Positions 12,292 to 23,835 are shown, counted from the stretch's first letter. The stretch is DNA of 64,000 nucleotides from Eretmocerus hayati (GCA_029851415.1 CM056742.1:77056748-77120747); one strand, 5' to 3'. Numbers and translations are program-made. The notes: a model not told the origin generated them from the letters alone.

Positions 12292-13117
12292 ATGCAAGTC
12301 GTTTCAAAGGATCCTGATCAAAACCTCGCGCAATTGACATCGAGGGCAAAGATCGATTTCTCTATATCTCTCTCTAGAAATATCAAAGATCTGAAGAGAA
12401 TGAACTCGGCAGGGGTTGAAACACAGGATGGGGGTCCTGGGGGGTCCATTCCATTCAGTGACACGGTCGTGAGTCTTGGTGTTACACTTGACAGTGAACC
12501 GACGCGGAAACCGCACGTTGATCAAGTAACCAAGAAAGTCAACGAAGCCCCATACGGTTTGCGGGTTTTCAGGGCGTGTATCACCAGACCTCTCCGAATT
12601 CGCCTAGTCGAGTCATTGGTTCAACCGCACCTAGATTATTGCGCGGTCGTGTACCTCGACGCCACGGACGAAATGCGGCAACGGATACAGAGACTAAGCA
12701 ACTCATGTGTGAGATATATTCTCGATTTTAGGAGAGACGAGCACATCACCCCGTTCACGGAGCGTTTGGGTTGGTACTAATTCGCGGATAATGTACTTAT
12801 CGCAGCTCTGTTGATGCATATGATCTATGCACTTGGGAAAACCTGGCTACCTAGCTGCGATGTTCACCAAGCACCAATCCGAACGCCCCGCACGCGGTGA
12901 TGCATAAGAACGGGTACTCAAAGTTCCCAAAATGAGACTTGCATATGGACGAAGATCTCGCCAAATTCAATGTGCTCATTTGTGGAACTTTCTTTCTCCG
13001 GGCTTTCGGAAGCTGGAGAAGATATTGTTGTTTACAGAGGCCTCAAGAGATTTCTTGTTGACACATTCTCCCCAGAAGATTGACAGAGAAACGAAGTACT
13101 GCTTCAATTTATGACAG
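12292..13117 (+). pseudogene. LINE (CR1/Jockey-type) reverse-transcriptase C-terminus, decayed
   Basis: The open frame at 12292-12780 carries the typical end of a non-LTR retrotransposon reverse transcriptase: VVSLGVTLDSE, KPHVDQVTKKVNEA, then LVESLVQPHLDYCAVVYLDA and LSNSCVRYILDFRRDEHITP. After a stop at 12778, the same protein continues in fragments through LRLAYGRRS and AHLWNFLSPGFRKLE at about 12932-13114. The order matches the thumb and C-terminal region of arthropod CR1/Jockey-clade elements. The fingers, palm with the catalytic Asp residues, and endonuclease are absent, so the copy is 5'-truncated and broken by at least one stop and one frameshift. It cannot mobilise itself. Confidence 0.8.
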
Positions 13118-15262
13118 GTTCAGGCTCATCCTCTATTAGTGATACGTGACCTTCCGTCACCTGACTGAAGACGACTATGACTCATATTTACCGTGAGCGC
13201 ATGCCCTTCATCTCATTCATACGTGTTCGAAACTCAAATTGAGGGGGTGGGTGGAAAAAAGGCCTAAGTGCACTTAGGCCCTTCTTCCGGCTTACCGCTT
13301 TTTTGAACCCTTGAACCATGATGTATCACCCCATGAAAGTTGTTTTTCCATAAATTTCGAAAAACCCCATAGATCAGAAAAAGAGCCTAAGTGCACTTAA
13401 GCCCTTTTACATATTCGATAAAACGGCCTAAGTGCACTTAGGCCCTTTTGTCGATAATATGATGGGAGTTAGGCCCTTTTATCGATTGTATGATGAGAGT
13501 TAGATCCTCTGTCTATTATCTGAAGGCAGTTAGACCCGGCCAGACTCCTTGGCCAGCTAGTTGTATAGTTTTGACGGGTAAGAATGAATCGTCGAATCGT
13601 CTAACTACGATGCTGCACCATTGGACACGAATGGTTCGCCAATTATTTTGAAGAGAAAAGCATGACCTCACTATTTTATTAGATTTGAGTGGAGAAAGAG
13701 CTTTCTAACGTCCCAAGGTCATCTCTGTGTCGTACGGTATTCTAAGTAATCCTCAAAAAAGTTGAAAACCGGCGTTCCATTAGTAAAGTCGTGTTCCGAT
13801 GGATTTCAATGAAACAACCTGATTTTTTTCGACATATCTTCGGAACTTCGACAAATAGGAGAGCAGTATTCTTATATCGATAACCTGTGATTGAGGCCTC
13901 TAAGGAAATTCATAAAAGATAAGAATTGATTTCTAACCATGTTACCTGTAATCAAGACGTTATAGTTAACCACTTCATCGTGTTTGCCGGGTCATGTTAC
14001 AGTGAAATCATTTCGAAAATTATCAGTTTTTGCGGTGGAAGTGGTCAAAAATGCAAAAAGTTATCTCCAAAACGAATTCCAATTCAGTATTTGCATCTCT
14101 TGTGTATGCGCGTCGTCTGATGTCTCTAAAAGTGATGTCAATTGATAGCCGGTGTAACTCACTTCAAGGGAGAGGTACCCACAAAGTCACCAAGACCTCG
14201 AAGATTTTCTTAAAGAGCCCAAGCAACATGAGAATTTTGTTCGAAAAAAGGGCCCAAGTGCGAGAGTATTGATGAAAATAGCCTCAACGCAGAAGCACTG
14301 GTAAAAAGGGCCTAAGTGCAACAGTATTGGTAAAAAGTGCCTAAGTGCAACAGTATTGGTGAAAAGTGCCTAAGTGCAACATTATTGGTAGAAAGGGCCT
14401 AAGTAAAACAGTTTCGGTAGAAAGGGCCTAAGTCACCGGAAAAACTCATTCAAAAGGGCCTAACTCCACTATCGATATCGGGATAAAGGGCCTAAGTGGT
14501 GGGGTATTCGTAAAAAGGGCCTAATTTTTTACGAAGAAGTTTTAAAAAAATTCTTATGACCTCCATATCTCTTTTCTACCAATTCTGGCTATCAAATCAT
14601 GTTCTTTGGCATTCAAAATAAGTATCCTCATACATGCCAAGTGAATATTGAGTGACTCCAGTTTCACACACTCAATGGAACCATCTTTCACGTGCAGATT
14701 CGATGAAAATGCATTGAGGCGTTAAATTGCAATTGCATATCTTGTGTAACATACACATTGATATGCTGATGAAATTTGGAGGCCATTGAACTCGATTTCG
14801 CATCGTTATCCAACTTTTAGTGGACCAACTATCCCAAAAATTGACCCAGTGTTGGGAAAAAGGGCCTAATTACATTTTTTTGAATGGCTGCATACCTCTC
14901 AAAATCGACAGCTACCTTCCAACTCCTGTGCGGTTGTTTTGGGGATGCCACAACCTTTGAAATAAGCCAGGTGTGGGCATCGAATCATGCCACGGGCAAG
15001 ATACAATTGGTTTTTATCGTTTTTCTCGAAATTACCGTTTTGTAATTAGGCCCTTCTTCCACCCAACCCCTCAATTACTAGTCACAATTTGTGATACATA
15101 CCTGTCCTGGACAGAAAGACTTGTGTTATGTGTATTTTACATCTTTATTTTCTATCGAATTCATCTTTAGAAATATGTAGCATATCTGTAAACATGTAGG
15201 TATATCTTTTGTCTCATGACGAATGAAAGACATCAATCAATCAGTCAATCCCTCTTTCTCTC
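13118..15262 (+). mobile_element. LINE 3' untranslated tail, split by an insertion
   Basis: Non-coding sequence after the reverse-transcriptase remnant runs to 13240, is interrupted by the DNA element at 13241-15072, and resumes to about 15262. There it ends in ATCAATCAATCAGTCAATC, a short tail repeat of the kind with which CR1-type LINEs end. Assigning 15077-15262 to the same LINE is inference from the shared AATT flank. Confidence 0.45.
13241..15072. mobile_element. DNA element, 1.83 kb, with AATT target repeats and palindromic subterminal repeats
   Basis: The ends are inverted copies (GAGGGGGTGGGTGG at the left; CCACCCAACCCCTC at the right) flanked by AATT at 13237-13240 and 15073-15076. 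Inside both ends lie many copies of GGCCTAAGTG in opposite orientations. The left end has full palindromes GGCCTAAGTGCACTTAGGCC near 13262 and 13431. Around 14276-14440 the unit repeats about every 32 bp (AAAGGGCCTAAGTGCAACAG). Repeated sites near both ends are usual where a transposase binds. No transposase is encoded, so it is non-autonomous; the superfamily is not recognised. Confidence 0.75.
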
Positions 15263-15439
15263 AATGAAATATTGAGATGTTGAGTGGAAGGAAACAGAGA
15301 CTATAGATGTTCTCGATGAACTTGAGATTGACCTCATTTGAGACTAGCCTTGGAATTCTGGAAGTCACAGAAGAAACTGATTATATCCAGCTTCACTTGC
15401 ACGGCATGGCAGGCGATTGATCAAATCTCATATTGAACA

Positions 15440-15790
15440 TCTTCGAACCCAATTTCCAATACCTATCTGAACGCCGAGGACTCAAAGGATGGGTCACGAT
15501 ATTTTCCGAATTCTGCCTGTTCCGAAATTCTGTTTTCCGAAATTTGCCTAAACCGAAATCCGGGATTCCGAAATTTGCCAACGCCGAGTACAGACATTTC
15601 GGAATCATCATATCCCGAATTCTGATCATTATGAATTATGGTTTTCCGAATTGTGATGATTACGAACTTTTATATTCCAGAGAATGATTGCTCTGAAATC
15701 GTCCATTTACGAATCTTGCTCGTTCCAAATAACGACGTTCCCGAAATTTTTTTTTCGGGATTCTGACTTTCCCGAATTTTGAAGTTGAGC
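15440..15790. repeat. Degenerate TTCCGAAATT repeat cluster
   Basis: The motif TTCCGAA(A)TT and its inverse (AATTTCGGAA) recurs about ten times in 350 bp at irregular spacing, sometimes as an inverted pair (for example CCGAAAT and ATTTCGG near 15745). It adjoins the CG-palindrome block that begins at 15830. Confidence 0.6.
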
Positions 15791-15829
15791 CCCCTCGTAC
15801 TGCCAATTAAAGATAGAGCTAATCCCATG

Positions 15830-16250
15830 CCGTTGTCGCGTACGCGAAATCAGATATTCTTCGCGTACACGGAGGCTCCATTTTCCGTGTGCGCAGAATT
15901 GTCCAGAAAGAGCCTTCGCGCACGTGAACTGGAAATTATTCACGCACGCGAAATTCTATCCGCTTCGGGTACGTCAAATTCCTCGGGATGGCGCTCCGCA
16001 AAGCCTTCGCGCACGCCAACGGGCCCAATTCTCGCGTCCACGAAGGCTGGGCCCGTGGCCCGCTATCGTTCGCATATGCAACGGGTTCCCTAGGGATTTT
16101 TTCGGCGCGGACGTCACTTTTATCGTCTTCCAGAACCGTTCTCATGCGTACGCGACCTCGCACACGTCAGCCCGGCCGTATAGACACGCCGTACACTCAA
16201 AATACTCTCATTATTGCAGAATGCGGGGAACCTGGATTCAGATAGAGATT
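15830..16250. repeat. CG-rich palindrome block 1
   Basis: Several near-palindromes of the type TCGCGTACGCGAAA, for example near 15837, 15860, 15914 and 15940. No coding frame is supported; the overlapping frames here are CG-rich shadows. The block lies next to the inverted part of the 367-bp satellite. Confidence 0.6.
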
Positions 16251-16289
16251 CTTGTCCCAATCGTGACCAACATGGGTGAAAAATCACGA

Positions 16290-17170
16290 TGAATCTTCCG
16301 ATATCGGTTCCCTTGGGCCTTAATGGTAATGTACAGAGCTCAATTCGTGCAAGAACGAGAGATAATCTACACGACAATACACCCTTACATTCCTCATCAT
16401 TACAGATCTCGCGGAGTCTCGATTAGAACTCTGAATTTTGGATCGGTTGCGACCGTATCGAATGCTGAATCCCGCAATTGTGATCATAATATTCCTTTTT
16501 TTGATCACGATGACGATGCGAAGATTCTTCGACAGTTCAAATTATGAAGAAGAGCATTAATCTGACTCATCTTCCAGCAACGTTGTTTTCCGGCGATCTC
16601 TGGAACTAGCTTTTAATCACGATTTCAAGAATACTCGTCATCGTTATAGCTGCATAGTCTCGTAAATGAAAATGTGATATGTACCCCTGGGCCTTGGCGG
16701 CAATGCACTAATCTCTCCGTGGGCTCAAATGATGAGTAATTCGCATCACAATCGATTGCTATGATTCGTATTATTGCAGAACTCGCGGAACCTTGATTGA
16801 AACTCTGAATCTTGGATCGGTTGTGACCGTATTGAATGTAGCTCTCGCAGTTAAAAACATCATATCCTTTCTCCTTCATCTCGATGACAATGCACGAAGC
16901 TCTCTGACAGTTTAAATGATGAAGAAGAGCCATCACTCCACTCATCACTGAGCATCAATATTTCCCAACGACGTCAGAAACTTGACTACAGTACGATTCC
17001 AAGAATACTCGTAATCTCCATAGTTGTATAGTCTGGTGAATGAAAATGTTTTGATAATGTCTGGGCTTTGGCGGCAATGCGCAGTTCTCTTCGCGAGGAG
17101 GGGGGGGGGGGGGGGGGCGGAGCAAGGTCAATGATACGAGTAACTGACGCAAAAATGTCTGTTCAACCAT
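16290..17170 (-). repeat. ~367-bp satellite, inverted copies
   Basis: Two to three copies of a ~367-bp unit in reverse orientation relative to 17420-20530. The landmark TTGCAGAACTCGCGGAACCT (near 16775) has its counterpart about 364 bp earlier near 16406, and both are reverse complements of the GGTTCCGCGAGTTCTGCAAT landmark in the forward array. The stretch ends at a run of about 19 G at 17100-17118. Confidence 0.75.
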
Positions 17171-17224
17171 TATAAGTCAGCGATTGTTGCATACAGAGTC
17201 GTTTCCAGGGATCCTTGTGTCTCG

Positions 17225-17415
17225 AGGTGATTGCAGTGCTTGAGTCAGCGCAAGATCGATTCAGTGCGCGGAAATAGTCGAGTCATGTACGCGAGCGTCT
17301 CAAGATTCTGAAGGGTTCCCGGACTTGCGTATGCGGAAACTTTGTTGCGTATGCGAGCGTTCCTGATATTTGAGTAGATCGCTCTTTGTGTTCGCGTACG
17401 CGAATGTGGTCCACA
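17225..17415. repeat. CG-rich palindrome block 2, at the satellite inversion point
   Basis: Contains TTCGCGTACGCGAAT near 17392 and related degenerate forms. It lies exactly where the flanking satellite changes orientation. Confidence 0.6.
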
Positions 17416-17419
17416 CTGA

Positions 17420-20400
17420 TTCCACTGCAAATTCTGCAATAATACGAACCATAGCAACTCATTACAATGCAAATTACTCATTACTTGGGCCCACGGAGAG
17501 ATCTGTGCATCGCCGCCAGGGCCCAGGTACCCATATAACATTTTCATTCACGATGCTATGCACCTATGACAATTACGAGTATTCTTGGAATCGTACTGTA
17601 GTCTAGTTTCTGATATCGCTGGAAAATATTGATGCTCAGTGGTAAGTGAATGATCGCTCTTCTTCATCATTCGGACTGTCAAAGAGCTCTGTGCATTTGC
17701 ATCCGGTTCGAGGAGAAGATATCATGTTTACAATCGAGCGATTTTGCATTCGATACGGTAACAACCGATCAAAAATTCAGTGTTTGAATCGGGGTTCCGC
17801 GAGTTCTGCAATAATACGGATCATAGCAATTTGTCGTCATGTGGATTACTTATCCTTTGAGCCCACGGAGCGATCTGTGCATCGCCGCCAAGGCCCAGGA
17901 ATCCATATTACATTTTTATTTGGAAGACTATGCACCTAGAATGATGACGAGTATTCTTGGACTAGTATTGTAGTCTTGTTTCTGAGATCGCTGCAAAACA
18001 ACGATACTCAGCGAAGAGTTGCGTGATTGCTCTTTCCCATCATTCGAACTGTCAGGAAGATCGGTGCATTGGCATCAGGAATAAGGAAAAAAATATCATG
18101 TTTTCAATTGCGAGATTCTGCATCCGATACGGTCGCAACTGACCGAAATTCAGAGTTTGAATCGGGGTTCCGCGAGCTCTGCGGTGATACGAATCATAGC
18201 AATCAATAACCATATCAATTACTTATCATTTGGACACACGGAGAGATCTGTGCATTGCCGTCAAGGCCCACGAATCCATAATACATTTTCAAGTACGAGG
18301 GTACCTTTCGCGTGCGCGAACGGCTAGCAGGTCTGCGTGGACCGCATTTGCTCACGCTAACTCGGGAAGCAAAATACTCAAGCGATGGGTTCACGAAACA
18401 CTATTACGCGTGCGCGGAAAATTTCGCATAAGCGAAAACATTGCAAGGCACCCTGCCGAAAATTTCGCGTTTGCGAGGAGAGCACACTTTCGCGTACGCG
18501 GAGACTTCCCGTTTCCGCGTACGCGACAATAACGTGGGATTCGCTCTATCTTCAATCCGGAGTACGAGGGTACCCTTCGCGTGCGCGAAGAGCAAGCGGG
18601 TCTGCTTAGACCGTATTCGCTTACGCTAACACGAAAAGAAAAATACTCAATTGTTGGGTACACGATACACTATCACGCGTGCGCGAAGAGTTTCGCGTAC
18701 GCGAAATTATTATAAGGCACCGTGCCGACAATTCCGCGTAGGAAAGAGGAGCACAATTTCGCGGACGCGAAGACTTTCTGATTCTGCGAACGCAACGATG
18801 GGGTTGGATGCGCTCTCGTTTCAATATGTAGTAGATGAGCACCGTTCGCGTGTACGAACAGCTGGAGGATCAGTGAGGAGAACATGGAAAAGTCAGTGAT
18901 GAGCAAATGATTGAAGTCTGTTTTCAGAGGTTGCTGCAACACAATGATGCTCATTGACGAGTGGAATTGTTGCTCTTTTCCATCATCCGAACTGTCAAGG
19001 ATCTTTTTGCATCGACATCGAGATCAAGGGGTGGAATATCATGTTTCCAATTGCGAGATACTGCATTGAATGCGGTAACAACCATCCCTGAATAAAGAGT
19101 TTGAATCGAGGTTGCGCGAGTTCTGCAATAATGCAGATCAAAGCAATTCATTATCATGTAAATAACTCATCATTCAAGCCCACAGAGAGGTCTGTGCATT
19201 GCAGCCAGGGCCCGGGATCCATATTACATTCTTATTCACAAGACTATGCACCTATGACGACTACGAGTATTATTGCATTCGTATTCTGGTCTTGTCCCTG
19301 ATATCGCTACAAAACAACGATGCTGAGTGATGAGTTGAATAGTTGCTATTTTCCACCTGTCAAACTGTTAGAGAGCTTCATGCATTTGCATCGAGATCGA
19401 GAAAGACAATATCATGCATCCAATTCAGAGATTCTGCATTCAATACGGTCACAACCTGTCCGAAATTCAGAGTTTGAGTCGAGGTTCCGCGAGTTCTGCA
19501 ATGATACGGATCATAGCAATCAATTATCATGTAAATCACTCATCATTTGAGCCCTTGGAGGGATCTGTGCATTGCCGCCAAGGCCCAGGAGTCCATACTA
19601 TATTTCATGACGATGACGAGTATTCTTGGAATCGTGCTGTAGTCTAGTTTCTGACGTCGTTGGGAAATATTGATACTCAGTGATAAGTCTGATGGTTGTT
19701 CTTTCATCATTCGAAATGTCAAGGAGCTTTGTGCATTGTTTCAATATTGAAAAAATGAATCATGGGTCCTTGAATCAAGTTATCCTGCATTCAACACGAT
19801 CACAATCGATGCAAAATTCAGAGTTCGAATCGAGGTTTCGCGAGTTCTGCAATCATGAGAATCATAGCAATTCATTATCATGTGAATCTTCCATTATTGG
19901 AGCCAACGGAGAGGTCTGTGCATTGCTACCAGGGCCCGGGGATCCATATTACATTTTTATTTACAAGAATATGCACCTATGATGACTACGAGTATTCTTG
20001 AATTCGTATTGTAGTCTTGTTCCTGATATCGCTGCAAAACAACGATGCTCAGTGATTAGTTAAATAGTTGCTATTTCCCACTTGTAGAACTGTTAGAGAG
20101 CTTCGTGCGTTGTCATCAGGATCAAGGGGAAAAATATCATGCTTGCAATGGCGAGATTCTGCATTTCACACGGTCACAACCGATCCAAAATTCAGAGTAT
20201 GAATCGAGGTTCCGCGAGATTTGAAATGATACGATTCTAAGCAATTCATTATGATACCAATCACTCATCATTCAAGCCCACAGGGAGATCTGTGCATTGC
20301 CACCAAGGCCAAAGATTCCACGTTACTTCCCCATTCACAAGACTATGCACCTATGACGATTACGAGTTGTGTGAAAACCGTTGTTGAAATTCAGTTTTTG

Positions 20401-20530
20401 AGATCACTGCAAAACAACGATGCTCAGTGGTTAATCCCATCTCTTCTCACCTGTTATTCGAGCCCCCAAAGAGGTCTGAGCACTGCCATCGAGATCCAGT
20501 GGAAAAAACATTCCGTTTCCAACAATCTGA
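17420..20530 (+). repeat. ~367-bp satellite array, forward copies
   Basis: The landmark CCGCGAGTTCTGCAAT-AT recurs near 17437 (partial), 17802, 18174, 19118, 19490, 19840 and 20216. Spacings are about 365, 372, 944, 372, 350 and 376 bp. The 944 spacing is one unit plus an inserted CG-palindrome block (18290-18880). Other shared landmarks are GAGATCTGTGCATTGCCGCCA and ACTATGCACCTATGA. Copies differ at many sites, so the array is old. Short frames within it are not genes. Confidence 0.85.
18290..18880. repeat. CG-rich palindrome block 3, two ~267-bp units
   Basis: Two tandem units, each starting with TACGAGGGTACC (near 18294 and 18561), with many sites such as TTTCGCGTACGCGAAAT and ACGCGTGCGCG. 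The block is inserted into, or replaces part of, one satellite unit. Both units keep the palindromic sites in the same order even where the intervening sequence differs. Confidence 0.7.
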
Positions 20531-20534
20531 TTAT

Positions 20535-21595
20535 GTGAAAAATTTTACGAGAGCGGAAGACTCCCCGGTTCGCCCACGCAAAAGTACGAGACATGCGGCA
20601 AACGAGTTGAGGGTGAAAAACGTTCGGATGACCGAAAATTCCCCAATTCGTGCATGCGAAAGCTCATAACTCCGGGAAAGTGTTGAATTTTCGTGTCCGA
20701 TCGCTATTTGCACGCGGAGATCCGAAACTCGGAACAGGTCACTTGAGGCCGGAAATTCTTCCGCGTGCGCGGTAATCCAAAATTCGGCCCAAGCGAGTTC
20801 AGGTTGGGAAAATTTTGTGTAGGCAAACATTTTTCACTCCAGCCCGCAAAAGTTCGAAACTCGTGACAGTCGAGCTTGGATTGATGTCTTTCGCGTACGC
20901 GAAAATTAAAAACGTAGCGTGCGCGAAATTCGAAATCACCTCGACAGACAAGTTAGAGAATAGAAACTCTCGCATGCGCGAAGAGGGAAGTCGCCCGCGT
21001 ACACGGAAATTTCCTTCTACAGATACTTTGTCAGCTTCTCAATCATACGATTACGAAAGAAATGTCTCTTTCTTCCCATCTAGGAAATTCAGCGTACGCG
21101 AGAGAAGCTTCTCGCGGGCGCTACAGTGGACATTGTTACGCGTGGAGTCACAATCCTTGATATTTCACAGGGCGACGAATCTCTCAAGTTCCCAATACGA
21201 GACTTTATGTTGGAGAAAGAGCCCCGAAGTTTATCAAGAGATGATGTGAAAGAGTCATTTTACGTTGTTTACATAAGTAAAATCATAGCGTGAACCATCA
21301 TCTCCGTTCATGCGAATTACCCAAAAGATGATCTGGACTGCGCAAAGGGAAAACGGATACCCGAAAAATTGTCGAGATTAGCATACGCGAGTATGAACTA
21401 AAATGTTATGATTGCTGTCGTGCATGAGCGAGTTAGATCATAGCGTACGCGATGCTCATGTTCAAAAGGAAAGAAGAGGAAACGGGATCAGGACAATTTC
21501 TTGCAAACGCGATGATTTAGTAATTGAGCGCGCGCGAAAAATGATGTGACGTATCGTACAATTCATCGCGTACGCGAAACCCAACTCCATTGACT
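20535..21595. repeat. CG-rich palindrome block 4
   Basis: After the last satellite copy come degenerate repeats containing GCGAAA and CGCGTACGCG-type palindromes (clear sites near 20889, 21095, 21447 and 21568). The reading frame over 20815-21249 is an artefact of the CG-rich repeat. Confidence 0.6.
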
Positions 21596-21599
21596 TACC

Positions 21600-22539
21600 T
21601 CAACAGCACCAATCTCTGGCACTTATGTAGAGGATCACTGCCGATACACCAAATCAGGTCGATTAAATCGGACATGTCCTCCGCCTATGTTAAGGAATGA
21701 GGCATGACCTTTTGCGAGCAAAAGGGTCACTCGGAGAACTGGAAATAGCTCAATCCGCATTGAGTCCGCTACCTTGTCTGCACTGTGTCTCCGCAGACGA
21801 CAGCTCAAGCCACGCATCACAGCAGGAAATGAACATTCCCAACGAGGCAATTCGACAGGAATGCTCCTCGACCGACGAAAAAAATTAAACACAACACAAA
21901 CACGTGGCATCATCTCGCATAAGCCGGTCGCGGGCCATGCAATTGGTGCATCGAGAACACGGCCCGCAGTAGACACATCGCATCATCTGTACTGCCTTAT
22001 CTGCGATGATATGTCTACTACGATACGGCATGCCGATCTCCTGCTGCAGCGGCCAAGGCCAAGGCCACCGTCGTCTATTTGTCGCCTCCCTATTTAACAA
22101 CACTCTTCGCGACTCCCACAACACAAAAATTCACAGTCGAACGCGAGAAGCACTGCGTCGTTGCCTGTGCAGAAGCAATCATGAAATTATCCGATGACGC
22201 TGCCACCGCACCCGCTGAATACACAGCTCTCATAAAAACGCGAACGCCTCAACACGCACAGCACACCGAATTAATTTTCAATCTCGCGACGCCAACAGCT
22301 CGCGCAAAAAAATCACGGTTCACAATCAACACAAGAGCAACCGACAAACACACCCCTCCGAGCCATAATCAAGCAGAATACACAATGTAACGCTTTCGTG
22401 TCATGCTAGCCGTTAAGCATTACACACCAAACGTTACTCACATAACGCTAAAAAATACGTTTTTTCACACGACAGTTACAAACTCAGGAAACCGTAACAA
22501 AATCTCTCGATCTCACCAATCGAAATAACAAAATCACCG
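21600..22539. other. GC-richer stretch, no gene supported
   Basis: This lies where the polymerase and integrase genes of the minus-strand retroelement would be expected (downstream of its protease), yet none of their motifs is visible. It could be the retroelement's 3' end or flanking DNA. I could not match it to the 5' LTR at 24750-25535. Confidence 0.4.
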
Positions 22540-22905
22540 TTACCTAATTTTTCCGGGGTGTACGCGAATCCTGAAACATGTTGTATCGCACCTCAGGGTA
22601 TTCATGATGTGGAATTGGTGGTGCAACTCTCGTCCTAAAATCTCGATGTTGCCTGTTGCTTGGCCCGTGAGGGTCGTAACGGAGCCATCCGCTAGTCCTG
22701 CTGAGCTGTACCCGTCCGAGACCTGCCATTCTCCTTTAATGCATGTGTCTTTGACCTTGGCACTGATGAAGGAATGTACTGAGCCTGGATCCACTAAAGC
22801 TAGGGATCTTTTATATCCTATCCTTGCTCCAACGTAGTATCTGGATTCTTCTGGGGCCGGGTTGGTGGTATTCCGGACCCCTTGTCGTTTTTCTGTTTCG
22901 GACAA
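22540..22905 (-). pseudogene. Retroelement aspartic protease, altered active site
   Basis: The minus-strand frame contains ALVDPGSVHSFISA. The retroviral-type protease active site is normally D-T/S-G, followed by a hydrophobic run; here the second position is Pro. A flap-like region (ADGSVTTLTGQATGNIEI) follows about 40 residues on. This is the protease domain that sits between gag and reverse transcriptase in Ty3/Gypsy-type elements. The missing Thr/Ser and the absence of any polymerase afterwards mark it as dead. It continues the frame from the zinc knuckle at 22906-23059. Confidence 0.65.
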
Positions 22906-23059
22906 GGACGATCTCTGCTCAGGACATTATCCTTACCGCACCGGAAGCAAAATCTCTTTGCTGGGTTTTTGCAGTTGAACCTTGTATGACCTCTTTGACC
23001 GCATTTCTAGCAATGTGTCTTGCCATCATAAGTTGGAGCAGAATCTTGGAATGAGGTCA
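22906..23059 (-). pseudogene. Gag zinc knuckle, interrupted by a stop
   Basis: In the minus strand a CX2CX4HX4C zinc knuckle is visible (KCGQRGHTRFNCKNPAKRFC contains its last three ligands), but the codon after its first Cys is TAG. A second, degenerate knuckle follows (FCFRCGKDN) without the His. Such knuckles bind the element's RNA in gag. The segment is separated from the capsid part of gag at 23836-24660 by a Tigger/pogo insertion. Confidence 0.65.
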
Positions 23060-23830
23060 AAGATTCGACTTTGAATTCAAGTTGGGGTAAACTGCTACCA
23101 GAATTAGTAAGAAAAAATCAAGTCACGGTTCCTTCTGATTTTGTTCTGCAAGAGGTCGTGCAATCGACGATAAACGTGGCGCAAGAAATCGGAGATGAAG
23201 GATTCTCAGACAGGCAAGATTCTGATGTGTTGAGTAAGGTATCGGCAGATAGAAACCAGTTGACTGCTAGCGACATCGAAGAGATTCTTGAGGATGCAGA
23301 AGGCAACCGAGCTGCTGAGAAAGATGTCGAAGAGAGCCCAGAACCAGCTCTATCCATCAGAATTTTGTCCCAGATAATAAGCACGGTTCAGAATGCAATT
23401 GATGACGCGCTAGCTCAAAATCCAATTTCAACCCGCAGTCTCAAATTCAAACTTGATTGCGAGTCAGCTTTGAAGTCTTACAAAGAATTATATAGGGATC
23501 TTTTGCGACGGTCTACGCAATCACTCGTAACTGAATTTTTTGCTAAAGAATGATTTTCATTCCTTTGTATAAGCCTTTATGATGATGTTTCTTGATATAC
23601 TCCACCATACTCACAATTTTATATTGGTTTATACATCTACAAGATAATAAATCGTTCATTCTAAAAAATGAAGCTCCGAAAGTTGGTTTTATCCGCGTGG
23701 AATAGAGGTTTTTCTCGGATGTTGGCAACGATCTTTATTTTCCTATAAGAACAATGCCCCAGTATTCGCGGTTTTCGTATTCGCGGTACTTTTCGTGGCA
23801 ACATTAATCGCGAATACCGGGGTTTACCTG
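23060..23830 (+). mobile_element. 5'-truncated Tigger/pogo-type element inside a gag gene
   Basis: The right part holds the end of a DDE transposase (23071-23553), an AT-rich 3' region and a terminal inverted-repeat-like end. That end reads, inverted, CAGGTAAACCCCGGTATTCG and is followed by TA at 23831-23832. The terminal region itself is palindromic, with ATTCGCGGT-type repeats at 23763-23826. The left end is missing. Retroelement gag sequence continues on both sides, so this inserted into the retroelement. Confidence 0.7.
23071..23553 (+). pseudogene. Tigger/pogo transposase C-terminus (161 codons)
   Basis: The product reads WGKLLPELVRKNQVTVPSDF, then an acidic stretch including SADRNQLTASDIEEILEDAE, then a helical C-terminus. 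A short Trp-containing start followed by an acidic region with 'LT-DIEE' is typical of the C-terminal tail of Tigger/jerky-type transposases (DDE superfamily, cut-and-paste at TA). The CENP-B-like DNA-binding domain and the catalytic DDE residues are absent. It is open from 23071 to the stop at 23551-23553, so it is a clean fragment but cannot be functional alone. Confidence 0.65.
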
Positions 23831-23835
23831 TATGG

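Noticed and set aside
16290..20530. Many 60-100-codon frames in the 367-bp satellite
   Set aside because: They recur because the satellite recurs, each with different stops; no start or splice signal is shared.
21635..22390. Frames of 103-113 codons in the GC-richer stretch
   Set aside because: Overlapping on both strands without motif; composition effect.
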